Source: Sinosporangium siamense
GTDB lineage: Bacteria > Actinomycetota > Actinomycetes > Streptosporangiales > Streptosporangiaceae
Direction of reading: 5' to 3'
Length of the DNA stretch: 64,000 nt
Assembly: GCF_016863435.1 (NCBI RefSeq)
Contig: NZ_BOOW01000050.1
Span: 42,053-106,052, forward strand
Part shown: one piece after another, positions 1-8,741 of the stretch
How the letters are laid out: the number at the start of each line of letters is the position of its first letter
How positions within the stretch are numbered: position 1 is the first letter of the stretch
Translations under genes and position numbers: made by a program
Notes under the pieces: model-generated
The model's input: only the letters and a program-made list of their open reading frames with translations
Database searches by the model: none
Told to the model about the DNA's origin: nothing

Positions 1-27
1 CCAAGCCAGTCTCCTGCTCGTGCTGCT

Positions 28-1218
28 GTGATTCCGAGGACGCCGATGTTCGAACGCCTGGAAGCGGAATTCACCTCTCGCCTGGGACGCGAGTGCCTCG
101 CCGTACCGTCGAACAGGCTCGGTCTGTTTATGGTGCTGAAGCACCTCATGCCCCCCGGCGGTCGCTTGCTGATGTCACCCCTGTCGGCCGATGAAATCCT
201 CTTCCTGGTGCTCGCCGCCGGGCTCCGGCCGGTGATGGCACCGCTCTGCCGCCGCAGCGGCAACATCGATCCCACCCGAGTGGACGAACTGCACTTCGAC
301 GGAGTGCTGACCACCAACCTGTACGGCGTGCCCGACGACGTCCTGTCCCTCGGCAAGACCTGCGCCGAACGCGATATCCCCCTCATCGAGGACGCCGCGC
401 ACGCTCTGCAGACCACTGTCGCCGACGCCCCCATCGGCACCTTTGGCGCCGCCGGAGTGTTCAGCCTCTCCAAACATGCCGGCGCGGCCCCCGGCGGCGT
501 GATCGCCATGTCGTCTCCGTCCCAGCGACCGGCCCTGCTGGAAATGCGCGAACAGTGGTCCACCGCTCGATACAGGGCGGTGGAACTCACCGCCCTGTTC
601 AAGGCGATGGCTCGCAACGCGCTGGCAGGAAGCATGTTCTCCAGGCACGCATGGCACATGGCGCGTGCCCTGAACATGATCGAGCACCGTGAAGGCCATC
701 GCATCGCCCTGCGCCGCGCCGCCCTCGCCGCGAGACTGAGCGCCTCAGCCTCCTCGTCGTCCGGGCCAGGCACCCTAAATTCATGGATCCAGGCCGACAA
801 CCACCACTACCGCATGACAGCCGGCATCCTCGTCGAGAACTACGCACTGCGCAGACTCAAAGCCCTGGACCTGCAGCGGGAACGCCGCTTGGCGGGCGTG
901 GCCCGCCTGGCCGGCCTCCCGACAGCCGCTGCCGCCGTGCGCGACCATGTCGACCAGCCACTGTTCCGGGTCCCATTGCTGGTCGAAGAACGCGAACGCG
1001 CCATCACGGAGTTACGGCGACAGGGCGTGATCATCGGCTATATCTACGACCCACCTTTCGACGACTACGCCCGAGACCTCACGGAGCCTTCCCCGTCCCC
1101 GCAAGCGGCACGCTGGTGGGCACAGCATGTGCTGCCCATCGACCCGATACAGGCCGACCGCGCTTGGCCCGTACTCTCCAAATTCTCCGCCGCGGACCTC
1201 CCCGCCCTCCCCATTTGA
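28..1218 (+). CDS. DegT/DnrJ/EryC1-family PLP aminotransferase-like protein
   Basis: Fold type I PLP enzyme of the sugar/cyclitol aminotransferase family. Visible family marks are the cofactor-binding run LIEDAAHALQT (about residues 118-128) and FSLSKHAGA (about 147-155), whose Lys is the expected Schiff-base lysine. About 396 aa from GTG 28, normal for the family. The frame is open to base 1, so the gene could start before the window. ATG 46 has a well-placed GAGG at 36-39 and is the better internal start. The substrate cannot be told: these enzymes normally aminate keto-sugars or cyclitols, but no sugar-nucleotide gene is visible next to it. A role in synthesis or regulation rather than amination is possible. 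Confidence 0.7.
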   Translation: MIPRTPMFERLEAEFTSRLGRECLAVPSNRLGLFMVLKHLMPPGGRLLMSPLSADEILFLVLAAGLRPVMAPLCRRSGNIDPTRVDELHFDGVLTTNLYGVPDDVLSLGKTCAERDIPLIEDAAHALQTTVADAPIGTFGAAGVFSLSKHAGAAPGGVIAMSSPSQRPALLEMREQWSTARYRAVELTALFKAMARNALAGSMFSRHAWHMARALNMIEHREGHRIALRRAALAARLSASASSSSGPGTLNSWIQADNHHYRMTAGILVENYALRRLKALDLQRERRLAGVARLAGLPTAAAAVRDHVDQPLFRVPLLVEERERAITELRRQGVIIGYIYDPPFDDYARDLTEPSPSPQAARWWAQHVLPIDPIQADRAWPVLSKFSAADLPALPI

Positions 1219-1298
1219 GAGGCAGCCTCACCAAAGGGGCGTGCACCTGCGGGCTCTTCCCTCCTGAGGCCGTCATCAGCCAGCCCTTCCCGATCGAA

Positions 1299-1393
1299 GT
1301 TACAGCTTCGAAGCCTAGTTATAGCTTCTTACTTTCGCTATTGACGTCCACGGAGAGGCGTTATAGCCTCTAACTCTAGTAAGAGCAGCTAAC
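1299..1393 (+). promoter_or_regulatory. Promoter with repeated GTTA(t)AGC operator-like sites
   Basis: GTTACAGCTT (1299), GTTATAGCTT (1318) and GTTATAGCCT (1360) are related direct repeats. The third extends into a near-perfect 15-bp palindrome, GTTATAGCCTCTAAC (1360-1374). A degenerate copy on the other strand is at 1379-1393. A -35-like TTGACG lies at 1341-1346 and the palindrome covers the -10 position. This layout suggests repression of the secreted SRPBCC gene that starts at 1432. The regulator is not identifiable here. Confidence 0.5.
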
Positions 1394-1431
1394 TACGCAA
1401 TCAGGCCGGCCAGGGAACGAGGAGAAGAGTC

Positions 1432-2151
1432 ATGATCGACACCAACCCGTCCGCACCGTCGTACTCGCGGACGCGAACCAACACCGCACGATCCAGCCGT
1501 CGCCAGGCCCGGCTGCGCTCCGCTCTGCTCACGGTTCCCCTGGCCGCCGCACTCCTCGGTGCCACCGCCCTTGCACCGGTTCATGCCGCGACCGCCGCCC
1601 AGAGCGCGAACTCCGGTCACGCCCATTCCGCGAAGTCGCTGACCTGCCGGGGCGAGGGCATCGACCCCACCGCCAAGCTCCACCACCGGACCGAGATCTT
1701 CATCAAAGCGCCGCTGAGCACCGTCTGGAACCTGCACACCGACGTGGAAGGGTGGCCCTCCTGGCAGGCGTCCGTCACCAGCATGAACCGGCTGGACCCG
1801 GGACCGCTGCGGAAGGGCTCGAGGTTCCGGTGGACCACTCCTGCGCCCGCCACACCCACGACCCCCGCCACGACCCTGGTCATCACCTCCTCGGTCCAGC
1901 AGGTCAAGCACAACCAGTGCATCCGCTGGACCGGGCCCGCCGTCGGCGAGGGACTGCGCATCGACGAGGGCATCCACGTCTGGAACTTCATCAAGGTCAA
2001 GGGCGGCGTCGTCGTCCGCACCGAGGAGAGCTGGACCGGCGACCAGATCGAAGCCGACCCGGCCACCTCCATCACCTACCTCGCCCCAGGTCTCGACGCC
2101 TGGCTGGCCGAACTCAAAACCGCCGCCGAAGCCCACTCCCGCCACGGCTGA
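1432..2151 (+). CDS. Secreted SRPBCC-domain protein
   Basis: 239 aa. The N-terminus has an Arg-rich n-region, a hydrophobic core (LLTVPLAAALLGATALAP, about residues 33-50) and an AxA-like cleavage site (VHAATA), so export is likely. The rest (about 75-235) matches the SRPBCC / polyketide-cyclase START-like fold, with the typical opening IKAPLSTVWNLHTDVEGWP and a closing amphipathic helix. Such domains bind small hydrophobic ligands, and exported members are uncommon. A GAGGAG ribosome site precedes ATG 1432. The gene is alone, behind the repeated operator-like sites and followed by a hairpin. Ligand unknown. Confidence 0.7.
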   Translation: MIDTNPSAPSYSRTRTNTARSSRRQARLRSALLTVPLAAALLGATALAPVHAATAAQSANSGHAHSAKSLTCRGEGIDPTAKLHHRTEIFIKAPLSTVWNLHTDVEGWPSWQASVTSMNRLDPGPLRKGSRFRWTTPAPATPTTPATTLVITSSVQQVKHNQCIRWTGPAVGEGLRIDEGIHVWNFIKVKGGVVVRTEESWTGDQIEADPATSITYLAPGLDAWLAELKTAAEAHSRHG

Positions 2152-2157
2152 GCCAAC

Positions 2158-2177
2158 CGTCGGCTTTTCCGCCGACG
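2158..2177 (+). terminator. Hairpin terminator after SRPBCC gene
   Basis: CGTCGGC and GCCGACG form a perfect 7-bp stem with a TTTTCC loop, beginning 6 bases after the stop codon. No U-tract follows, as is common in high-GC actinomycetes. Confidence 0.5.
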
Positions 2178-2278
2178 TGCACCACCGGTGCATCCACCCG
2201 GCCGGACGGTGAGGCACCGGCCGCATCACGGCTTCGCCGTACGGTCACCGGCTCTCTATCCACCGAAGAGACCACGAT

Positions 2279-2653
2279 TCAAGCCTTGGATCTCCCGGCG
2301 CCGGTCAGCCATTCGGTGAGGACGGCGGCCTGGCTGTGTTCGACATCGTGGGTGGCGGTCAGCAGGGTCAGCTTGTCGTGGCCGGCGAGGTCTCGCAGAT
2401 GGTCTACGGCCTGTCGCCGTTCAGGCTCGCGCAGTTCGGTGAGGTAGCGGCGGCGGAACTCGGCGAAGCGGCTGGGCTCGTGGCCGTACCAGCGGCGCAG
2501 TTCGGTGGATGGGGCGACGTCACGCAGCCACTCGTCGAGATGTGCGTCCTCCTTGCGCATTCCTCGCGGCCAGACGCGATCGACAAGCACCCGCTTGCCG
2601 TCCTTGGGGGAGGATTCCTCGTAGATCCTGCGGTACGTGATGTCCTTGGTCAT
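2279..2653 (-). CDS. DUF488 family protein
   Basis: About 124 aa from ATG 2653, which has GGGAG 7 bases upstream. An upstream in-frame start at 2677 lacks such a site. The sequence shows the hallmarks of DUF488: RVLVDRVWPRGM near residues 21-32, a WLRDVAPS segment, a WYGHEP motif and a C-terminal LLTATHDVEHSQA. Function is unknown. Members are small cytosolic proteins often found alone, some near stress or heme genes. It stands alone here. Confidence 0.8.
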   Translation of the reverse strand: MTKDITYRRIYEESSPKDGKRVLVDRVWPRGMRKEDAHLDEWLRDVAPSTELRRWYGHEPSRFAEFRRRYLTELREPERRQAVDHLRDLAGHDKLTLLTATHDVEHSQAAVLTEWLTGAGRSKA

Positions 2654-3081
2654 GGCGGTGCTCCCCATTGGCTGCACTCGGACGAGTCAGTGGGCGCCTT
2701 CTCCCCGTCACCAGCCTGCGGACCGGGTGCCGCCGGCCGCCTTGCTCCATGGGCCCCGTCGCCGGCCGATGAGCTCGAAACCGCCCACCGGATTTAGCCT
2801 TTTATGCATCGTCGCATGTAGGACCGGTTGCCGAACCGCCCGGGGCGCTCACCGCTCGTTGACTGAGAGTAATTGAACAGTCGCGAACGGTGTTCGCGTG
2901 AGAGCGGCAGCGACCGGTGTCCTTGACCCCCGGCCGCTCTTTCCGCACCTTGACCTCAGGCATTGCAGGCGACGGCGTGGCTCGACAGGTCGCGCACGAG
3001 CACCCGCCTGCCCGCGGCCAGTTCGTGAGCGGGGCTGACCATGCCTAGACGCGACCTGGGGCCGTCCATCGATTTGACAGC
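2654..3081. other. Non-coding stretch with two hairpins
   Basis: No convincing gene between the DUF488 and SnoaL-like genes. Two inverted repeats stand out: CGCGAAC-ggt-GTTCGCG (2882-2898) and AGAGCGGC ... GCCGCTCT (2901-2908 / 2933-2940, followed by TTCC). Either could be a terminator, but neither directly follows a gene. Confidence 0.4.
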
Positions 3082-3498
3082 TCAATCGGCTTTTTGGTCA
3101 TGGATCGGAATCGGCTCAGCTAGCGCGGCGCGCCCGGGATGCGCGGGGAAGGGGTCGGCGAAGTATTGGGTCTCGTGCGTTACGAGACCATCGATGATCT
3201 CCATGACGCTTAGCGAGTATGTGGGCGCCCCGTCATAGGTGATCAAGCACTCGCTCACCCAAATGTCGCCGCCGCCCAGGATCCGGCGTATAACGAAGTG
3301 GCGTTCGGCCGGGTGTCCGCCGCGCTGCGCCTGGATCCTTGACCGGCCTCTGAAGCGCTCGCCCGACTGCGGATAGTCCAGGATCGCGTCCTCAGCGTAG
3401 ATCGCGTGCTCAGCGTCGACGTCCCCGCGTTCGGAGGCCTCCCAGTGCTGCTGGAGCCGAGCTCGGAAATCGGCGTCAAGATCATCTGTGCTGTCCAT
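3082..3498 (-). CDS. SnoaL-like / NTF2-fold protein
   Basis: 138 aa, the usual length for a single-domain SnoaL-like (NTF2) cone fold. The N-terminal helix (FRARLQQHWEASERGD) is followed by AIYAEDAILDYPQSGERFRG, the typical first strand and pocket segment, then alternating strands ending in FADPFPAHPGRA. Family members are isomerases, hydrolases or ligand binders. This one carries no clear catalytic signature. It is transcribed away from DUF488 and towards the same side as the GGT-like gene, without operon-like spacing. Confidence 0.7.
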   Translation of the reverse strand: MDSTDDLDADFRARLQQHWEASERGDVDAEHAIYAEDAILDYPQSGERFRGRSRIQAQRGGHPAERHFVIRRILGGGDIWVSECLITYDGAPTYSLSVMEIIDGLVTHETQYFADPFPAHPGRAALAEPIPIHDQKAD

Positions 3499-3614
3499 CC
3501 GTCAGCCTCTCATGATCAGAAGCAATGTCGTCGGCTCACACGACAGACGTTATCCGAGGGTTTTCGTTTAACTTGGGACCGCCATAACCGAACGTCGGCG
3601 GGCTGAGCCGGTGG

Positions 3615-5399
3615 TCAGCGGCCGGCGGCGTAGCCTTGGGCGCCGCGGGGGTTGGCTGCGGCGCGGAGGAACTCGCCGTCGCGGGAGACCGCGCTGAGTC
3701 TGCCGAGGGACCACGGGTCCCGAGGCTCCACCTCGTGGCCGCGGTGGCGGAGTTCCGCTACGACTTCGGCGGCGATCCTGTTCTCGATGTGCATGACGCC
3801 GGGGCGGGAGCGGCGCGGGTAAAAGGAGCTGGGAAAGTGTTCCGAGTGGAACATCGGGGCGTCGATGGCCTCTTGCAGGTTCAGTCCGCCGCCGTGGACG
3901 AGGGCGAGGAAGAAGTTCACGCTCCACTGGTCCTGCTGGTCGCCGCCCGGGGTGCCGAAGGCCAGCCAGGGTTTGCCGTCGCGCAGAGCAAGCGACGGGG
4001 ACAGGGTGGTGCGGGGCCGGATTCCGGGACGCAGGGAGTTGGGCAGGCCGTCTTGGAGCCAGAACATCTGGGCGCGCGTGCCAAGAGAGAAGCCCAGGGA
4101 CGGGATCGTCGGAGAGCTTTGCAGCCAGCCGCCGCTCGGGGTGGCGGAGACCATGTTGCCGTGCCGGTCGACGACGTCTATGTGGCAGGTGTCCCCGCGC
4201 ACCCTCCCGTCGGAGCCGACCGTTGGTTCGCCCACGCCGCGGGCGCCCGGCAGGCCGGAGGCGAGGGCGAGGCGCGCAGGATCCGGATAGTCGGGGAGTC
4301 GCGGTTCGCCGCCGCCCGGTGAGCCTGGGCGCAGGTCGAAGGAGGCTCGCGTGCCGACGAGGCCGCGGCGCTCGGCGTTGTAGGCGTCGCTGAGCAGGTC
4401 GCTCATGGGGACGTCGGCGGCGTCGCCGTACCAGGCCTCGCGGTCGGCGAAGGCCAGCTTGGCGCACTCGATCACCGTGTGGATGTAGTCGGCGCTCAGG
4501 TGGCCCATCGCGGTCAGGTCGTAGCCGGACAGCAGCGCCAGCTGTTGAAGGAACGCCGGTCCCTGGCCCCAGGGCCCGGTCTTGCACACGGTGTGGCCGT
4601 GATAGTCGAACCTCAGCGGCTCCTCCACGGTCGCCGACCACGAGGCGAGGTCGTCACCGGTGAGCAGCCCGCCGTGCACCTCGCCTGAGCTGTCACGCCA
4701 TGCGGTCGTGGTGCTGAACTCGGCGATCGCCTCAGCGACGAAGCCGCGATACCAGGCGTCGCGGGCGGCGGCGATCTGCGCCTCCCTGGTGCTGCCGACC
4801 GCCTCGGCGACGATGCGGCGATAGGTGGCGGCGAGCACGGGGTTCGTCAGCCGCGACCCGGGGGCGGGCACCTTCCCGCCGGGCAGCCAGGTAGCCGCGG
4901 AGGTCGGCCAGTCGTCGGTGAACAGCTGCTCGACCGTCTCGATGGTGGCTGAGATGCGGTCCAGAGTGGGCACGCCGTGCTCGGCGTAGTGGATCGCGGG
5001 TTCGAGCACCGCGGCGACCGACCAGGTGCCCCAGCGCTCCAGCATGAGCATCCAGCCGCCGAACGCCCCGGGCACGGTGGCGGCGAGCAGTCCGGTGCCC
5101 GGCATGACCTCGACGCCGAGGCCGGTGACGTGGTCGATGGTCGCCGAGCCGGGAGCGACGCCCTGGCCGCAGACGACGGACACCTTCTGCGCGAATTCAT
5201 CCCAGAGCAAGATCGGCACCTCGCCGGCCGGCCCGTTCAGGTGTGGTTCGGCCACCTGCAGGACGAATCCGGCGGCGACCGCCGCATCGAACGCGTTGCC
5301 GCCGCCTTCGAGCACGCTCATGCCCGTCGCGGAGGCAAGCCAGTGGGTGCTGGCGACCATTCCGAAATTTCCCGCCAGTTCGGGCCGGGTGGTGAACAC
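3615..5399 (-). CDS. Gamma-glutamyltransferase-like Ntn hydrolase
   Basis: 594 aa, full length for the family. GGTs are made as a proenzyme that cleaves itself before a nucleophilic Thr. Here the GDT-CHIDVVDRHGN junction places that Thr at residue 404. The N-terminal ASTHWLASATGMSVLEGGGN block and the MPGTGLLAATVPGAFGGW block are also typical. The C-terminal half keeps FGTPGGDQQ. Start is GTG 5399 with AAAGGA upstream. No signal peptide is visible, so it is probably cytosolic, unlike classical periplasmic GGT. It is divergent from the RraA-like/aminotransferase/TetR operon, which suggests a shared role in breakdown of a gamma-glutamyl or amide compound. The true substrate is unknown. Confidence 0.85.
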   Translation of the reverse strand: MFTTRPELAGNFGMVASTHWLASATGMSVLEGGGNAFDAAVAAGFVLQVAEPHLNGPAGEVPILLWDEFAQKVSVVCGQGVAPGSATIDHVTGLGVEVMPGTGLLAATVPGAFGGWMLMLERWGTWSVAAVLEPAIHYAEHGVPTLDRISATIETVEQLFTDDWPTSAATWLPGGKVPAPGSRLTNPVLAATYRRIVAEAVGSTREAQIAAARDAWYRGFVAEAIAEFSTTTAWRDSSGEVHGGLLTGDDLASWSATVEEPLRFDYHGHTVCKTGPWGQGPAFLQQLALLSGYDLTAMGHLSADYIHTVIECAKLAFADREAWYGDAADVPMSDLLSDAYNAERRGLVGTRASFDLRPGSPGGGEPRLPDYPDPARLALASGLPGARGVGEPTVGSDGRVRGDTCHIDVVDRHGNMVSATPSGGWLQSSPTIPSLGFSLGTRAQMFWLQDGLPNSLRPGIRPRTTLSPSLALRDGKPWLAFGTPGGDQQDQWSVNFFLALVHGGGLNLQEAIDAPMFHSEHFPSSFYPRRSRPGVMHIENRIAAEVVAELRHRGHEVEPRDPWSLGRLSAVSRDGEFLRAAANPRGAQGYAAGR

Positions 5400-5731
5400 A
5401 CTAGATCCTTTCGGCTGCCGCGTCGGGGGACGCGTTCCGGGGTGAGCAGGTGGCAGGCCGCCGGGTGGCCTGCCGTACGCGGGTCGATGAACTGCGGTTC
5501 CGTCGTGCGGCAGCCTTCGGACGTCAGAGGTCAGCCGGCGGGTGGCGGATCGATGGGGCTGGGCACGTCGCCCCCGAGCACAACCGGGCGGCTACGGCCG
5601 GATCTCGCTCCGCACCTGCTCACTCCGGCTCGGCGAGCAGTCCGGCGGCTCGAGTCATTGTAGGTGGACGCCTCAAGGGATACGATCCTCTCATCTGAGA
5701 AAGATATCTTATTTAAGAATGGAGCCTTATT
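5400..5731. promoter_or_regulatory. Divergent regulatory region between GGT-like and RraA-like genes
   Basis: No gene. For the plus-strand operon a good promoter is TTGTAG (5658-5663), 17-base spacer, TACGAT (5681-5686). Just downstream is a perfect 10-bp palindrome AAGATATCTT (5701-5710) in an AT-rich patch, well placed as an operator for the TetR protein at 7645. GGAG at 5721-5724 is the ribosome site for GTG 5732. Confidence 0.55.
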
Positions 5732-6391
5732 GTGTTCATTGTCGCGGCGACGGACAGCGTGTTCCTCGCTCCGAGCTGGGATCGCGTGGCAGCGGATGAG
5801 ACTCGCCGCCTTCGGGAGGTGCCCGCCGCCGACGTCGGCGACGCGCTGCAGCGGATGACCGTCATGGACGGCGGCATCAGGCTGCTCACGGGGCGCGCCA
5901 CGCTGGTGGGGAACGCCCTGACGGTGGACGTGCGGTCGGGTGACAACCTGGCCGTCCACCGGGCGCTCGACGAAGCCCGGCCAGGCGACGTCCTGGTCGT
6001 CAACGGACACGGGGACACGACCCGTGCGCTGATCGGCGGTCTCATCGGCGAGATCATGGTGAATGCCGGGGTCGTCGGCGCGGTGGTCGACGGTGCCGTC
6101 CGCGACGTCCAGGTGCTGTCCGAGATGGGCCTCGCCGTCTACGCGCGGGCGATCACCCCCGCCGGACCTTTCAAGCACGGGCCCGGCGCCATCGGCGCCC
6201 CAGTGGCAGTCGGCGGCCTGGTGGTGGCGGCGGGTGACGTGCTCGTCGGTGACGCCGACGGCGTCGTCCTCGTCCCACGGCACCGCGTGAAGGAGGTCGT
6301 GGACGCGGTCGACGTGATCGCCGAGAAGGAGGAGGCGCTCCGGCAGCGCATCCTCGCCGCGCGCCCCGGACATACGGCGGTCGCTCGATGA
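5732..6391 (+). CDS. RraA-family protein (HMG/CHA aldolase-like)
   Basis: 219 aa. The fold is that of RraA and 4-hydroxy-4-methyl-2-oxoglutarate aldolase, which cleave pyruvate-yielding aldol substrates with a divalent metal. The metal/substrate site motifs are present: GGLIGE (about residues 98-103) and DGAVRD (about 120-125, carrying the key Arg-Asp). The first residues are unusual for the family but the core (RRLREVPAADVGDALQ onward) aligns well. Start is GTG 5732 with GGAG 7 bases upstream. It overlaps the next gene by ATGA (6388-6391), so both are translationally coupled. Aldolase versus oxaloacetate decarboxylase activity cannot be separated by eye. Confidence 0.8.
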   Translation: MFIVAATDSVFLAPSWDRVAADETRRLREVPAADVGDALQRMTVMDGGIRLLTGRATLVGNALTVDVRSGDNLAVHRALDEARPGDVLVVNGHGDTTRALIGGLIGEIMVNAGVVGAVVDGAVRDVQVLSEMGLAVYARAITPAGPFKHGPGAIGAPVAVGGLVVAAGDVLVGDADGVVLVPRHRVKEVVDAVDVIAEKEEALRQRILAARPGHTAVAR

Positions 6392-7536
6392 CCGTCATGC
6401 TGCCCGCCTTCCGGATCGGGGACCTGCGCAGCTTCTCGCGGCGCCCGGCCCTGGCCCCGGCCCCGCCGGGCGCCGTCTCCCTCGCCATGGGTGAGCCGGA
6501 CTTCCCGACACCGCCGCCGGTGGTCGAGGCAGCCGTGGCCGCCTTGCGCGCGGGCAACACCCACTACGCCGACCAGAAAGGCCTGCCGGCGCTGCGCGCC
6601 GCGCTCGCCTCGAGGGTGCCGGCGCACCCCGGCAGGACCTGGACCGCGGACGACATCGTGGTCACCCAAGGCGCCACCGCCGCGCTGGCCGCCGTCGTGC
6701 TCGCGATGGTCGGCCCCGGCGACCGCGTGGTCATCCCAGAGCCCGCCTACTCGCTGTACGCCGACCTGGTCGTCTTCGCCGGGGGCACCGTGGACTTCGT
6801 CCCACTCGCCCCGGACATGCATTGGGACCTCGACGCGCTGGCCGCCGCGCTTCCCGGGGCCGCGATGATGATCTTCTCGAACCCATCGAACCCCACCGGT
6901 GTCGTGCACCGGAAGCAGGAGCTCGAGGCGCTCGGGGAGCTCCTTGACGGCTCTGACGTCCTGGTCGTCAGCGACGAGGCATACCACCGGCTGGTCTATC
7001 CGGGTCATGTGATGACCTCGGCGCTGGAGATCGAATCACTGCGAGACCGGACGGTGTACGTACAGACGTTCTCCAAGACATACGCGATGACCGGCTGGCG
7101 GGTGGGCTACTTGACCGGGCCGCGCGAGGTGGTGGACGCGGCGGCGCACGCGCACCGGACCTATAACGGCTCGTTGAACACCGCGGCCCAACACGCCGCC
7201 CTTGCCGCCCTTGATCTGCCGGACGGCGTCGTCGATGCCATGGTCGACAGGTACAGGCAGCGTCGTGAGCTCGTGGTAGCGCAACTGTCCGGCGTTCCCG
7301 GCCTGCACCTGGTTCCGCCGGAGGGGGCGTTCTACGGGTTTCTCCGCTACCACGCCGACCTGCCCTCCGAGGGGGTCGCCCGCGAGCTCGCCGAGCGGGG
7401 AGTGATGGTCCGGGCCGGCGCCGAGTACGGGCCCTCGGGCGAGGGGCACGTCCGGATTTCGTTCGCGGCCTCCGAGGACGACCTGCGGACCGGGCTGGCC
7501 CGCATCGCCGGTCACCTTGGCGATGCGAGATCCTGA
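6388..7536 (+). CDS. Class I/II PLP aminotransferase
   Basis: 382 aa, aspartate-aminotransferase fold. Motifs in order: VSLAMGEPDFPTPP near the N-terminus, VTQGATAAL (PLP phosphate site), SNPSNPTG, VSDEAYHRLVY (Asp and Tyr contacts), SKTYAMTGWRVGY with the Schiff-base Lys, and a C-terminal Arg in VRISFA that holds the substrate carboxylate. It is coupled to the RraA-like gene by a 4-base overlap. With the GGT-like amidase and the aldolase, one model is amide cleavage, deamination to a 2-oxo acid, and aldol cleavage. That order is inference. Confidence 0.85.
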   Translation: MTVMLPAFRIGDLRSFSRRPALAPAPPGAVSLAMGEPDFPTPPPVVEAAVAALRAGNTHYADQKGLPALRAALASRVPAHPGRTWTADDIVVTQGATAALAAVVLAMVGPGDRVVIPEPAYSLYADLVVFAGGTVDFVPLAPDMHWDLDALAAALPGAAMMIFSNPSNPTGVVHRKQELEALGELLDGSDVLVVSDEAYHRLVYPGHVMTSALEIESLRDRTVYVQTFSKTYAMTGWRVGYLTGPREVVDAAAHAHRTYNGSLNTAAQHAALAALDLPDGVVDAMVDRYRQRRELVVAQLSGVPGLHLVPPEGAFYGFLRYHADLPSEGVARELAERGVMVRAGAEYGPSGEGHVRISFAASEDDLRTGLARIAGHLGDARS

Positions 7537-7644
7537 CGAGGGCGGGCGAGCGATACTTCATAGCGCACATGTCCGAGCGGTCGGCTGCAAGCCAATCGGA
7601 CGGGATATCCTTCGCCTGCACTTCGATGAGGGCGGAGGATGCCT

Positions 7645-8262
7645 GTGACCGATCAGCAGGGCGCCCCACGCGCGGAGGGCAAACTGCGCAGTGACACCCG
7701 CCGCAACCGCCGGCGCCTCCTCGAGGCGGTCGGCGAGCTTGCCCGGGAAGCGCCCGACCAGCTCACCATGCAAGCCGTCGCGTCCCGTGCGGAGATCGGC
7801 CCGGCTACCGCCTACCGCTACTACTCCACGGTGGACGACGTGCTCGCGGCCTATGTGCTCAGCGTCGTCGAGGAGCTCCGCGATTTCAGCGCGGCGTCGA
7901 CCGCGGAAGGGCAGCCGCTGTTCGATTCCGTCGTGGACAAATGGGTGGACCTGCTCACTGAGCACGGCCCGGCGCTGGTGCAGCTTCGATCCCGGCGAGG
8001 TTATCTGGAGCGGCTCCACAACGGGAACGAGATCATAGTCGCCATGCGGGATGCCTGGTGCAGGCCGGTGCGGGGGCTGCTCGACGACATCGGCCTCCCG
8101 GACGAGATAATCGAATACGCCCTGTTCCTTAACAACATGATGTACGACCCGCGCGAGATCCAGGACCTGTTGCAGCAGACGGACCTGTCTCGCCGGGAGG
8201 TCATCACCCGGCTGACCGAGGCATACCGCAGCGCGTTGCGTGGGTGGGCGCGGGCGGGCTGA
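7645..8262 (+). CDS. TetR/AcrR-family regulator
   Basis: About 205 aa. The N-terminal helix-turn-helix is clear: RRNRRRLLEAVGELARE, then MQAVASRAEIGPATAYRYY. The C-terminal ligand domain is divergent. GTG 7645 has GGAGG six bases upstream, whereas ATG 7639 abuts the GGAGG directly, so 7645 is preferred. It lies about 100 bases after the aminotransferase on the same strand, probably as the last gene of that operon. It is the obvious candidate to bind the AAGATATCTT palindrome at 5701. Confidence 0.8.
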   Translation: MTDQQGAPRAEGKLRSDTRRNRRRLLEAVGELAREAPDQLTMQAVASRAEIGPATAYRYYSTVDDVLAAYVLSVVEELRDFSAASTAEGQPLFDSVVDKWVDLLTEHGPALVQLRSRRGYLERLHNGNEIIVAMRDAWCRPVRGLLDDIGLPDEIIEYALFLNNMMYDPREIQDLLQQTDLSRREVITRLTEAYRSALRGWARAG

Positions 8263-8318
8263 TCGCCCCGAGGGCCGGTGGGCGCCGGCGCGGATCCGAC
8301 GGCAATACCGTTGCGGCC

Positions 8319-8590
8319 GAGCTGAGCACCCACCTGATCTGCGGCAACCACGGCGCCCGCAAGACGCCGGCGATCAAGGTGCGGCCGGCCTGCCATGCCC
8401 GCTTCCGCATACACTTCACCTCGACCTACCTCTCATGCATCAACCAGGTCGAGGGCCGGCTCGGCCGGCTCATCCGCCGCGGCATGCACGAAAGCGTCCA
8501 GGCGCCGGAGGGCGACATCCGCGCCTGGACAGACCAGTGGAACGCCGATCCCCTGCTCTTCGTAAGGGCCAATACCCTCGGCGAAAGCCG
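8319..8590 (+). pseudogene. IS630-type transposase remnant (C-terminal part)
   Basis: The translated stretch reads STHLICGNHGARKTP, HFTSTYLSCINQVE, SVQAPEGDIRAWTDQWN and LLFVRANT. This is the conserved C-terminal third of IS630-family DDE transposases (usual forms: H-DNYGTHK, HFTPTYSSWLNQVE, IRxFIxxWN). The catalytic Asp of DN is replaced by Gly and some 20 residues after NQVE are lost, so it is a dead fragment. No N-terminal part or terminal inverted repeats are visible. It marks an old insertion between the TetR gene and the hydrolase. Confidence 0.7.
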
Positions 8591-8741
8591 TGAAGCCCCA
8601 TAGCTCGGCACACGCCTCGGGCCCCGGGCCTCCAGTCGTCGGATTCGGACATCTTCCCCCTAGCTTGGCGCGACATGAAGTGATACGTTCCTCTCAATTC
8701 ATACAAGCCTCCAAGTAGCGAGTCGGCAAAGGGGGCCAGCA

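Noticed and set aside
2849..3085. Small minus-strand frame upstream of DUF488
   Set aside because: Covers two hairpins, has no ribosome site and no recognisable product.
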